Shown here piece after piece: positions 53,541 through 63,717 of a stretch of DNA of 64,000 nucleotides; the stretch's first letter is position 1; every line of letters begins with the position of its first letter. The notes under the pieces were generated by a model. It was not told the origin of the DNA, made no database searches, and saw only the letters and a program-made list of their open reading frames with translations. Both the position numbers and the translations under genes were made by a program. The DNA is taken from positions 8,271,495 to 8,335,494 of the forward strand of contig NC_067132.1 of assembly GCF_021347895.1 (NCBI RefSeq), given 5' to 3'. Source of the DNA: Acanthochromis polyacanthus (Eukaryota > Chordata > Actinopteri > Pomacentridae).

Positions 53541-53910
53541 ATCCATCCATCCATTCTGTACACACCGCATTATCCTCATTAGGGTCACGGGGGGGTGCTG
53601 GAGTCTATCCCAGCTGACTCGGGCAAAGGCAGGGAACACCCTGGACAGGTCGCCAGTCTATCGCAGGGCCACATATACAGACAAACAATCACACTCACAT
53701 TCACACCTACGGGCAATTTAGAGTTGTCAATTAACCTCAGCATGTTTTTGGACTGTGGGAGGAAGCTGGACTACTCAGAGAAAACCCACGCATGCACAGG
53801 GAAAACATGCAAACTCCATGCAGAAAGATCCCAGGCCCACCCCGGGATTTGAACCGAGGATATTCTTGCTGCAAGGCAAAAGTGCTAACCACTACACCAC
53901 TGTGCAGCCC
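53541..53910 (-). mobile_element. tRNA-derived SINE, copy 2, with 13-bp TSD
   Basis: Reads on the minus strand as GGGCTGCACAGTGGTGTAGT ... GGTTCAAATCCC (B box) and ends in ATGG repeats. The 13-bp duplication ACAATTGAAATAT is perfect on both sides (53528-53540, 53911-53923), direct evidence of LINE-mediated insertion. Same family as 47518-47886. Confidence 0.92.
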
Positions 53911-54021
53911 ACAATTGAAATATGGATAACATTAAATTTATCGGAAATACAGTGTAGGCCTTTTTAATGTGATAAATCACTATTCTCGCTGGAATTGGCT
54001 GATTTTTAATGGAATATCTAC

Positions 54022-54150
54022 ATCAATCAATCAATCAATCAATCTTTATTTGTATAGCACTTTTCATCCGATGAAATCGCACCACAAAGTGCTTCACAAG
54101 ATTAAAACATTGAAAAACTTTGAAATAAAAACAAGAAAATTTTTCCCTCC
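54022..54150 (-). mobile_element. LINE or SINE 3' tail fragment
   Basis: An ATCA tetranucleotide run followed by TTTATTTGTATAGCACTTTT and CACAAAGTGCTTCACA is a common fish retroposon 3' end read on the minus strand. Strongly 5'-truncated; clade not determined. Confidence 0.6.
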
Positions 54151-54455
54151 CACCTTAAGTATCAAGGGCGTAGGTTTGCATAGGGATGGTAGGGACATAA
54201 CACTACCAACTTATCAAGAGGGTCAAATTGTCCCCACCAACTTTTAAGCAACCTTATTTGCATTATATAATGAGTTCAGTTATATAAGTCATTTTGATTG
54301 TCTTCCCATATGTTGTAAGGATACAATTGACCCTACCATTATTAAGTGAATTATTTTCATTATGTTCAGACCAGGTTCAGACTTACACTTACCCCTTTTC
54401 ACTTGCTGAATGTGCCGGTCCAAACAAACGTGCGTTTGATTGGCTGATGACTTGA

Positions 54456-54479
54456 CCCCCCCCCCCCCCCCCCCCCCCC
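54456..54479. repeat. Poly-C tract
   Basis: 24 consecutive C residues inside the hAT element. Length may be unreliable in the assembly. Confidence 0.95.
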
Positions 54480-54534
54480 GCCACCCACCCCACCCCACTC
54501 ACACAGCCCCGACAGAAATACACAAGAAATAAAC

Positions 54535-54606
54535 ATGCCGCCTTCTCCGCCCCCTTCGAAGAGGAGGGATATTAGAAGTTTTTTTCGGCCAGCAGCAGCA
54601 GACACT
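54535..54606 (+). pseudogene. Probable first exon of an hAT transposase
   Basis: An ATG opens MPPSPPPSKRRDIRSFF, then RPAAADT, followed by a consensus donor GTAAGT at 54607. Basic KRR plus DIRSFF is a typical start of hAT-derived MYM/TTF-type zinc-finger transposases. The rest of the gene is deleted; a duplicated AAGCTGCTTAGAGAGA block follows. Confidence 0.5.
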
Positions 54607-55025
54607 GTAAGTAATGTAAAAAGACGTTAATGTTGCGGACGTGGGGAACACACCACTAATGTTGCTACTGAAAGTCCGACCTGCATCAGAGTTAGCATAA
54701 CATTAAACCGTGTGAACTTGCTAACCTGCTAAACTCGAGTAGGAAGCTGCTTAGAGAGAATTGTCCTCCTGTATGTGTTTTCTACTGTTAACGTTAATTA
54801 AACTGTGAGAAATGTAGTGAACTCTGCTGGAAAACATAGAACCAGAAAAACGTCAGCAAGAAGCTGCTTAGAGAGAGAGGTCCCAGTCTGTGTTTCACAG
54901 GAAAGTGTTGACAGTCAAAAAAAAAAAAAAACATGCTGCTGCTTTTCTTCTTGTAAACGGCCTGGTTTAGAAGGAAAGAAGGCTAGAGCATGTTGTGACT
55001 TTACACTTTTGAAATCAAATACCTA

Positions 55026-56075
55026 TAGACCCTTTAATGACCCACGTCACTAATGACGTCACAGCTTTAGCTGGAGGCAAAAGAGGAAGCCCGCGGCCGG
55101 ACAGAAAGGCGAAAGACTGAGGGACTAGGCTCTATTAACTTTTCTAAAATGTCGTCCTGCTGTGTTTTTGGATGCCAGAATAGGAGGAATGACATTGGCG
55201 AACGCAAATTAAAGTTTTATAGGATTCCACCGAACACTCGTGCTCAGAGGGAACGAAGACAGTTGTGGTTAAATGCACTGAGGCGAAAAGACTGGACAGA
55301 GACGATCAGCTGCAGTCAATTCCAGCCATTTTCAGTACAAAAAATCGCTAATATTCTATTTGTAAATAAAAAATATTCAATTCAATTCAGCTTTATTCCA
55401 GACACTGGGTCCAAATACACACACCATAAAAACAAGGACACAACAAGACAGAAAAAAATACAATCAAAAACAATAACCCGTTAAATATGACGAGAAATAC
55501 AGGGAATATTGGACGCGCATCGCGAGGTACATTTCCTTGAAAACGACCGATTCGTGGATTATATACCGACTTCAAGACATGTTTTGGACAAAATAGTTTA
55601 CTGGCTTGGGTCGTCTGGATGTCCAAGGTTAGATTATGGCCGTTTTTTGTGGAATATTTTCATCTGTGTGTAATAATGAACCCGGAAATGTGAGTCGCGC
55701 TGTGTACGTTAAAGCCGTGTACAGAGAAAGGATGTTGTTTGTCAGACAAATGTGTTTCTATTACCTGCTGTGGTAATCACATCTGAAAGTGATTTATACC
55801 GGCGGATTCATGAGAATCTAAGCTTTCCATCGGCGTATAGTGTTTATATAATCGCGTTTGCAGCCTTCGGACATTCTTTAAATTCCTATGCAAATTAGGA
55901 AGTGTACCGCCAGTGGTACACTTAAGTTTTACGGGTTAAAAATGCTCGAGTTTGCAGCTCCCAGCGCAAACTAAATACTCCCATTCCTGCTTGACTTCTC
56001 GCTCCGCTTTTGCCTCCAGCATAAGCCCCGCCCACAAAAAAACGTCACAATGTTTGTAAACAAATAAAGGGTCTA
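55026..56075 (+). mobile_element. THAP-bearing TIR element, copy 1
   Basis: Ends TAGACCCTTTAATGACC and, inward from the right, TAGACCCTTTATTTG; a second inverted block GCTGGAGGCAAAAG lies further in. It carries a THAP exon fragment, then a retroposon-like tail (TTCAATTCAATTCAGC, TTTATTCCAGAC) and non-coding DNA. The copy at 60649-61725 has the same internal structure, so it is an amplified non-autonomous family. Target duplication unresolved. Confidence 0.8.
55149..55340 (+). pseudogene. THAP zinc-finger exon fragment, copy 1
   Basis: The ATG opens MSSCCVFGCQNRRND with the first Cys pair, then LKFYRIP, and RRQLWLNALRRKDWTE with the conserved Trp. It then leaves homology before the CxxH half, so the zinc site is incomplete. 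THAP domains bind transposon ends in P-like elements. Confidence 0.8.
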
Positions 56076-56469
56076 TTAGTGCATTTATTTATTAATTAAA
56101 ATGTACATGTTCAAATATTGCAATTTAAATTTGCTAATAAAATCGAGACATTTATTCTTGAAGTTTTCAAAATGTTTTAGTAGTTTTTGAAAACAAAGAT
56201 TTGAATCGAATGGTGTATCACCTGAACCAATACACATGAAAGTTAGTATAAGTCAATACAGATTTATTTTGCATTGATCATTTAGCTTATCAATTAATTA
56301 GGTTCATATTCGTGAGAAATGTAGCCCTGACCCCCGTTCACCCAATCTGTTTGGTCTTATTAATGTCCCGTCCCCAGCAAAAAGTGTACATGCAGGTTAT
56401 GCTGTTATATCGTCCCTACCAATGTTGAAACCAAACCTACGCCCTTGCTAAGTATGTACATATATATCT

Positions 56470-56503
56470 ACACATGCACGCACACACGCACACACACGCA
56501 CAC

Positions 56504-56536
<33 letters not shown>

Positions 56537-56537
56537 T
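56470..56537. repeat. (AC)n-type microsatellite
   Basis: AC repeats with GCAC interruptions directly after the hAT right duplication. Confidence 0.9.
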
Positions 56538-56559
56538 GCACACACATACACACACTCAC

Positions 56560-56790
56560 CAACCCGGTCTCACAAGGATTCATGAAACTGTCACGTAAAT
56601 TAATCTATGGTTTCGTGCGCACCAACACGATTTTCTCATGTTTTTCGTGCTGCGTACAACGAAATTCAAATCAATGTATTTCAAGCGGAGGATACTTCGT
56701 GCCACTCAGAACGTATTTCAAACGGATATGCTACAACCGGAAAATCTACTGCAACGACGGGTTTGATTTTATTTTCGTATCTGAATCTTA
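56560..56790. repeat. AACCCGGTCTCAC repeat, copy 1
   Basis: Starts AACCCGGTCTCACAAGGATT and contains ATGGTTTCGTGCGCACCAAC. The reverse complement recurs at 63478-63707. A dispersed fish repeat that I cannot assign to a class. Confidence 0.65.
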
Positions 56791-56798
56791 ATCACACC

Positions 56799-57355
56799 CA
56801 GTGGTGTAGTCTACGTGATACGCAGGTATACGCCGCATACCCACTATAAATTTTCCAAATTTCCGTATACCCACTTAAAAATGCGCAAAGATACGCATAC
56901 CCAGGGGTGTAAACACGCAGGTATACGCCTTATACCCACTAAAAAAAGTCCTGAATTTCCGTATAACCACTTAAAAATGCGCAAACATATGTATCAGTAT
57001 GTTTTTTAACATAACGTTCACTTTCCCGTTCATAAATTCGTCTTCTCTGTGTCAGGAAGCGGTGAAGCTGTATGGGGCGGGGGAAGGTGTCTGGCTGAGA
57101 ACAGGGCTCACTGAAGGCCGACCGCGGTCCGAATCCGGACCCAGACGCCGTCTATACGGGTGTAAATTTGACAGGTCGCTTCTATTTTACCGGTGCAGCT
57201 TTCCTGTGTTTATCATTGGTCTGTCAGCTCAGAAACGCACGGACCAATTATGTATGAGTTCAGGCATCCCATGTGACGCTACTCAGCCAATGACGTTGCT
57301 GAATGGCATCGCCACTCTGCCTTCAAAAACCAGCTGAGAGATGAACGACAAAGAG
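56799..57355. mobile_element. Truncated hAT-type element (CAGTGGTGTAG end)
   Basis: The left end CAGTGGTGTAGTCTACGTGA continues with GCAGGTATACGCCGCATACC, a hAT-like end familiar in fish. The subterminal block is duplicated (near 56820 and 56917). No right end was found; it appears cut by the next element. The 57180-57300 part holds ATTGGT, ACCAAT and CCAAT motifs, promoter-like. Confidence 0.55.
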
Positions 57356-57359
57356 GACA

Positions 57360-57830
57360 GTAGTGATGGAAGTTTGGCACTTTTCAGAGAGCTTTAGGCA
57401 CGGATTCCAAAGAAAAGCCGGCTCTTTCGACTCCCAATTTATTATTGTTTTTAGCCTCATTTTAGCCTAACCAGGCAAATATGAATCATTTGTGTTTTGA
57501 CAAACACTTTTTCATTCAGTGTTTTTATGAGAAGCCTTATAATTGACTCATTTTGTGCATTTGTTTTCTTACAAAAACAGGCATTCTTACTTTTGTTTAA
57601 TATTTCAATCAAAATTTTTTGCACAAAAACAAATGAACAAAACTCTGCACATGAACCCACAGAACCAGAACAGAAACAGAACCAGACTCAGTATTCAAAC
57701 AGTATAAATGTCCTCAGAGCTGGCTGACATTTAAAAAAATCAGAAGCCCGAGCTTGGATGGGCTGATACATTTCTTCTTTCAGTGAATATCTGCCGTGTT
57801 TTTGAGAAGATTCTCTCAGATGGAAGAAGT
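57360..57830 (-). mobile_element. hAT-type element remnant, minus strand
   Basis: The left end TAGTGATGGAAGTTTGGCAC, then AGAAAAGCCGGCTCTTTCGA, is close to a known fish hAT end type. Transposase remnants read toward this end, as expected for the 3' side of the gene. The right end is not identified. Confidence 0.55.
57740..57826 (-). pseudogene. hAT transposase C-terminal (dimerisation) fragment
   Basis: On the minus strand the frame gives LPSERIFSKTRQIFTERRN, matching the hAT dimerisation-domain motif (SERxFS...RR). It stops shortly after. Upstream parts are frameshifted. Confidence 0.65.
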
Positions 57831-58297
57831 TGTCTCTCCTCCATCACCTTCACCAGGTGGGGCAGACTGAGGCCTTGTCCTGCTCCAGCTCAGTGGGTCG
57901 TCTGCTGGTTGATGAGGGGTTCCTCTAGATATGATCCTCCATTACCACATCAGCTGTAGGATTTCTCCTTGCAGCATCTCCTGTAGCTCTTCCATCAAAG
58001 AGCCTCCACACAGCAGAAGTTTGAGGTTCCTCCTCCACTTAGTCCTCTAATGGTGGAGGTGTCAGGCTGCTGCTGCTGCTGCTGCTCTTATTCTCTGAAG
58101 TTTCTCATCAACAGCTCTGTTGTCACTGAAGGCAAGCTTCTTTAATCTAGGATCCAGTAACATGTTTTCTGCGAGGACGGTGTTAAACTCCATACTCCAT
58201 TAAATACGTTAGGAGTCAGCTCTTCAAATTCACTACAAAGCATCGACTCTTAGAGTTGTATCTTTTGCACATTATACATCAGTGGAGGACAGACTGT

Positions 58298-58408
58298 GGT
58301 CACATGCTGAACATGTTTGGCTCAACATACAGCTGTAAGGCAGTTTTCTCAACTATGAACATAATCAAAACTAAATATTGTTCCAGACTCACCAATGAGC
58401 TCCTCTAA
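58298..58408 (+). pseudogene. Second hAT transposase C-terminal fragment
   Basis: Plus-strand frame with MFGSTYSCKAVFSTMNIIK then TKYCSRLTNELL and a stop. This resembles the C-terminal motif of Buster/GTF2IRD2/EPM2AIP1-type hAT proteins. It faces the minus-strand fragment at 57740-57826, so two different hAT remnants converge here. Confidence 0.65.
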
Positions 58409-58419
58409 ATATGTTTGAG

Positions 58420-59064
58420 AACAGCTCTGACACCATTCAGGCCATGATTCAAAACACTGGCAGGACAAGCAGCAGCTCAGCTCTCCCATTAAGCAGCAGA
58501 GATATAAGGGGAGTGATAGAAGACAGGAAAACAATCTGAAAGGGTTCAAATGTTTACATTTATGAGATTTAGGTATTGTTAAAGATGTTAATAAGTTGGT
58601 TCAGGTTGTTCAGCCACTTTTTTTTTTAAAGTTCTACACTTTATTTTAAGATATACAGTTACATAAAAAGTTATTTATTAATAAATGTCTAAATGTTTTT
58701 GAACCGTACTGAATTTATTTGACAGTCAGTTTATGATTACATGCAGACCCTAATGTAACTACCAGGTTACATCAACATATATCACACTAATTCAAGTTAG
58801 ACATTATGATGTTCTGGACCTTTGCTTTAATACATTTTCTTTGACAACCCAGTCTCATGGCCAAATGTGAAATACCTACGTTTGTCCACAGAACAAAACG
58901 TAACAGTCTCACAATAAAGGTCTGAAAATTGTAAAATGTTTACCTTTTTTTTCTCCCTATTATTTTCTGTTGGCCTGACAACGGGTCACGTGACTGCTTG
59001 CTGCGTGCCTTGCAGTGTGAGAACATTAATCAAAGTGCACCAAAGTGCATAAAGTCATAGCACA
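58420..59064. other. Intergenic DNA, no recognised feature
   Basis: No supportable exon or repeat beyond a short T-run near 58617. Confidence 0.4.
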
Positions 59065-60648
59065 GGGTGTGCTGAATGCTCTGGGAGCAAGACTGCAGTG
59101 AAAACACCTTTGATGGGGTCAAGGGTCACTAAATCTGAAGACTTCAAATGAAGGAGACATTTTGTGCAACATATCAAGTATCATAAAAGTCATTCCCAGT
59201 GGAATTCAAGTCTGATATTGTGTGGGAGTATTCAGAGCAGTCACATGAAGCACTGTATCTGTTTTCAAGGGTCTAACCCCATGGGAACCTGCTTTTTTCA
59301 GCAGTGAGGCCTAGTAGTAGTAATGAAGCCTGAGGCCTTCAAACATGTAAAAAAATTCCTGCTCGGTCATTTTTTGGTCTGGTGACACCAAATCGGACAC
59401 ACTCCTACTAGACCACCCCCTGACTTTGCATATATTTTTTTCCTAACATGAACACTTGGTCAGATTTTTCTACTGGGACCCTGGGGCTGATCTTTTAGTA
59501 TGTTATACTAGACTATATTTGGAGCTGAACTGTGGTGGTTTGGTGTCTCTATGACCTTCCTGTGTCCCCTGGCACAGGGTCAAAATGTCACATTTTTGGA
59601 CTATGAAGCCCCATAAACTAGTCATTTTGCATCAAATGAGCTGAAACTTTTAGGGGTGATTCAGGTGACCTTGGTGAACAATTGATTTGAAGCACAAGTC
59701 TCTAGGTCGTTCCTGGAGCTACTTCCGGTTTGGGAGGGGCTAGCAAAACAGTTCCAGTGGATTTCGATTTTAGATGTTTCAGAGGTACGAGATCCCAGGT
59801 TTCAGCTCTCTGAGTGTTACAGAAGTGAAATGAGAGCAAAAGAGGGACATTTATGAAAAAACGTGTTTTTTTTTGGCCCTCATTCCTTCTTCAGGGCCCC
59901 TGGAGGTGTGAAACGTGCATGAGCATTCACATTAGCCTCTTTATATAGAACCTGTGCAGTTTGGTCCAAATTGGTTAAGGAATGTGTGAGATTTTGACCT
60001 TTTTAGCCCATTTTGAAGCATTTGGACATTAAATAGTTAATCATTGAGTAAGAAACAGGCCCGTGCTCAGGCCCCTTTTGAGCTAACTCTCTGAAAAAAA
60101 ATATGCAAGGTCAGGGGGTGGTCTAGTAGGAGTGTGTCCGATTTGGTGTCACTAGACCAAAAATGACCGAGCAGGAATTTTTTTTACATGTTTGAAGGCC
60201 TCAGGCTTCATTACTACTACTAGGCCTCACTGCTGAAAAAAGCGGGTTCCCATGGGGCTAGACCCTTGAAAACAGATACAGTGCTTCATGTGACTGCTCT
60301 GAATAGTCCCACACAATATCAGACTTGAATTCCACTGGGAATGACTTTTATGATACTTGATATGTTGCACAAAATGTCTCCTTCATTTGAAGTCTTCTTC
60401 CCCGAAGCTGTCAGGCTACTGAACAGGTCTCTGCAGACTCTGTTTTCATATCATCACCACCTCTCCCCCGCAAATACACACACATGCACACATCCTCACA
60501 CACACACACAAGCATACACACATTCATACACACGCTGCACTACTGGACTAGGCTTTTTATTCATTTATCTACTAAATATTGCACAAACTGTTGGTTCACT
60601 GCACATATATCTATGTTGCAGATTTGTATATATTAGTGTGTCTCTTTA

Positions 60649-61725
60649 TAGACCCTTTAATGACCCACGTCACGAATGACGTCACACCTTTAGCTGGAGG
60701 CAAAAGAGGAAGCCCGCGGCCGGACAGAAAGGCGAAAGACTGAGGGACTAGGCTCTATCAACTTTTCTAAAATGTTGTCCTACTGTGTTTTTGGATGCCA
60801 GAATAGGAGGAATGACATTGGCGAACGCAAATTAAAGTTTTATAGGATTCCACCGAACACTCGTGCTCAGAGGGAACGAAGACAGTTGTGGTTAAATGCA
60901 CTGAGGCGAAAAGACTGGACAGAGACGATCAGCTGCAGTCAATTCCAGCCATTTTCAGTACAAAAATCGCTAATATTCTATTTGTAAATAAAAAATATTC
61001 AATTCAGTTCAATTCAATTCAGCTTTATTCCAGACACTGGGTCCAAATACACACCATAAGAACAAGGACACAACAAGACACAGAAAAAAATACAATCAAA
61101 AACAATAACCCGTTAAATATGACGAGAAATGCAGGGAATATTGGATGCGCATCGCGAGGTACATTTCCTTGAAAACGACCGATTCGTGGATTATATACTG
61201 ACTTCAAGACATGTTATGGACAAAATAGTTTACTGGCTTGTGTCGTCTGGATGTCCAAGGTTGGATTATGGCCGTTTTTTGTGGAATATTTTCATCTGTG
61301 TGTAATAATGAACCCGGAAATGTGAGTCGCGCTGTGTACGTTAAAGCCGTGTACAGAGAAAGGATGGATGGATATTCATTGTTTGTTGGACAAATGTGTT
61401 TATATTACCCGCTGTGGTAATCACATCTGAAAGTGGTTTATACCGGCGGATTCATGAGAATCTAAGCTTTCCATCGGCGTATAGTGTTTATATAATCGCG
61501 TTTGCAGCCTTCGGACATTCTTTAAATTCCTATGCAAATTAGTAAGTGTACTGCCGGTGGTACACTGAAGTTTAATGGGTTAAAAATGCTCGAGTTTGCA
61601 GCGCAAACTCCCAGCGCAAACTATATACTCCCAGTCCCGCTTGACTTCTCGCTCCGCTTTTGCCTCCAGCATAAGCCCTGCCCACAAAAAAAGGTCACAA
61701 TGTTTGTAAACAAATAAAGGGTCGA
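60649..61725 (+). mobile_element. THAP-bearing TIR element, copy 2
   Basis: Closely matches copy 1 at 55026-56075 throughout. Small differences include an extra GATGGATGGATATTCA stretch near 61363 and a short GCGCAAACT duplication near 61600. The right end is mutated (GGGTCGA for GGGTCTA). Confidence 0.8.
60772..60963 (+). pseudogene. THAP zinc-finger exon fragment, copy 2
   Basis: Opens MLSYCVFGCQNRRND. The Cys at position 4 of copy 1 is Tyr here, leaving a C-x3-C pair. The rest (LKFYRIP, LWLNALRRKDWTE) is unchanged, and the CxxH half is again missing. Confidence 0.8.
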
Positions 61726-61923
61726 TACTTATATTGTCTTTATGAGAGTGTTTTTATATTTTTTTGATGGCTGAAACCGGGACCAGGGTCAAATTTCGTA
61801 TTGTTTCATGTGCAAATGTGGAATGATACGACAATAAAGTGAACCTTTGAACCTTGATTTAGTGACCCTTGACCCCTTCAAAAGTGTTTTCACTGCAGAC
61901 TTGCTCACAGAGTATTCAGCACC

Positions 61924-62850
61924 ATAGACATAATAAAGAGTTGACGCCGCATCGACCGCTACTGCCTATTGGGGCTGACGAGCGGTGGGGCCGCCATCTT
62001 GGACCAGTCACCTGCTCCACTAGAGCGCTGTTTGACAGCGCATTTAATCCATCTTAACTCCGAATATTAAACTGATTTTCACGCGTTTTTTATTTTTTTG
62101 CTGCAAACGTCATACATGTAGCTATGATACAGGACAAATGGTTCGGCGTATTTTAATATTCATAGTGGGAAAAATAGATAATAATAATAATAGGTAATAG
62201 AATATTCTGATATTAAGCTCGACTGTAGACAGGTATTTTGCAAACATTGTAAACACACACACACGAATATATGTTAGAGAAGCAGATAATGGCAGTAAAG
62301 TCAATTATTTTAATAATTTGAAGAGACAATATATGATTAGGCTATATATACATATATAAACAAAATACTGACTAATGAACACATATTTTTATACAAAACA
62401 AGAGATAGAAGTGATATAAATCATAGAGTATCAACATCATTCACACATATATATATATATATAATAGATAAAAGTTATATATCAGAGAAAATTATTATAT
62501 AAATCACATATAGACTATCAATATAATTCATACATATATATTGAAAAAGATATGTCAGAAAATGATATTATATATATATATATATAGTTTTATATAGAAA
62601 TATGTGTTCATTAGTCAGTATTTTGTTTATCTATGTATATATAGCGTAATAATGTCTCTTCAAATTATTAAAATAATTGACTTTACTGCTATTATCTGCT
62701 TCTCTAACATATATTAGTGTGTGTGTGTTTACAGTGTTTGCAAAATACCTGTCTACAGTCGAGCTTAATTTCAGAATATTCCATTACCTATTATTATTAT
62801 TATTATTATCTATTATTTCCGCTATGAATATTACTATGTTCAGCACCCCA
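61924..62850. mobile_element. AT-rich foldback-type element, copy 2
   Basis: The left end ATAGACATAATAAAGAGTTG then ACGCCGC matches copy 1. Arms at about 62156-62401 and 62587-62832 are inverted repeats of about 245 bp, and the core between them is reversed relative to copy 1. A YY1-type site GCCGCCATCTTGG lies at 61990-62002. The right terminus seen in copy 1 is missing here. Confidence 0.8.
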
Positions 62851-63206
62851 TTGATTTACACCTGCATTTTGTGCTTCATGATGCTAGGTGTGCTGTTTGC
62901 TTGTTGGACATTGTTTTACACAGACACCACCAAAGAAGAAAGGTGCCGAAGTGCTGCACGTTTTTTTTGGTTTTGTTTTTTAAAATTGAAACAGGAGTCT
63001 GTCCGCATGAATGTCCAATGGGTTAGGGGTTGTCCATGAGTTTGATATCTTCAATCATGTTAAAAAGTTTTACAGCAGTCTGTTTTTTCATATGTTTCAG
63101 TGATGAGAAGAACAGAGACATTTCTTTATGAAACATATTAAAAATAGGTTTACATTTTAGAAATCTGCATTTGTGTATGAAAAATTTCCCTAATATTGTA
63201 ATACAC
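62851..63206. other. Intergenic DNA, no recognised feature
   Basis: No supportable exon or repeat. Confidence 0.4.
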
Positions 63207-63207
63207 C

Positions 63208-63285
63208 AGACCAGAATCAAACCCACATTGGAGACCAGCTCCTGTACATGAGTCACCTGCTTAACATGCTGAGCTATAAGAGCAT
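63208..63285 (-). mobile_element. tRNA-like sequence (SINE head or tRNA pseudogene)
   Basis: The minus strand reads ATAGCTCAGCATGTTAAGCA then GGTGACTCATGTACAGG and GGGTTTGATTC. These fit an A box, an anticodon-arm-like segment with CAT and a B box. Stems are imperfect and no clear acceptor pairing was found, so it is not called a functional tRNA. Confidence 0.45.
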
Positions 63286-63477
63286 CGGATACCCACTATA
63301 CAAAATTATTTAATAAATACCAGCGCACCGGCCCTTCAGTCAAACGGCCGAATGATGTTTACACAAGTTTTGGCCCGAAGCCACATCTAATTGCCGACCC
63401 CTGCATTATATCAACATCAACACATTATAAATATGGGACGATGTAATGCAAAATATAGCGTTGGATTCGCAAGGCTC

Positions 63478-63707
63478 TTACATTAAAAACATAATATACC
63501 CATTCGTTTGAAATACTTTCTGAGTGGCACAAAAAGTCCTCCGCTTGAAATACATTGGTGGGAATTTCGTTGTGAGCAACACGAAAAACATTGGTTTCAA
63601 TTTCATTGTGAGCAACACAAAAAAACATGAGAAAATCGTGTTGGTGCGCACGAAACCATAGATTAATTTAAGTGACACTTTCACAAATCCTTGTGAGACC
63701 GGGTTGC
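63478..63707. repeat. AACCCGGTCTCAC repeat, copy 2 (inverted)
   Basis: Reverse complement of 56560-56790, with an internally duplicated GAGCAACACGAAAAACA-type block. Its end abuts the reading frame at 63718. Confidence 0.65.
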
Positions 63708-63717
63708 ACCACAACAG

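Larger units (their letters stand above)
54163..56447 (+). mobile_element. hAT-type transposon with a nested THAP element
   Basis: The ends CAAGGGCGTAGGTTTG are exact inverted repeats, extended by TAGGGAC motifs further in. The 8-bp duplication is TTAAGTAT versus CTAAGTAT (7 of 8). A likely first coding exon of its transposase survives at 54535-54606. Another element (55026-56075) is inserted inside. Without that insert it is about 1.24 kb, so non-autonomous. Confidence 0.85.
60398..61855 (+). mobile_element. 5'-truncated LINE tail with nested THAP element
   Basis: Starts with a coding end that reads FFPEAVRLLNRSL, the typical C-terminus of L2/Rex-like reverse-transcriptase ORFs. It ends ACAATAAAGTGAACCTTTGA plus ACCTT. 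It inserted into the palindrome's right arm without a duplication (about one base lost). The LINE part is about 380 bp; the rest is the THAP element. Confidence 0.7.
59065..61923. repeat. Long inverted repeat (foldback), interrupted
   Basis: The left arm 59065-59441 pairs with 60094-60397 and then, after an insertion, with 61856-61923. Arms are about 375 bp and highly similar, around a unique core of about 650 bp. Shared landmarks include GGTCTAGTAGGAGTGTGTCC and TTGAATTCCACTGGGAATGA. No open frame crosses the core. The right arm ends exactly where the foldback element at 61924 starts. Confidence 0.85.

Noticed and set aside
62677..63039. 120-codon frame starting in the foldback right arm
   Set aside because: Its first half is the inverted copy of a frame in the left arm; openness follows from AT-rich repeat composition.
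63208..63285. Functional tRNA gene
   Set aside because: A and B boxes are present, but stems are imperfect and no acceptor pairing was found.
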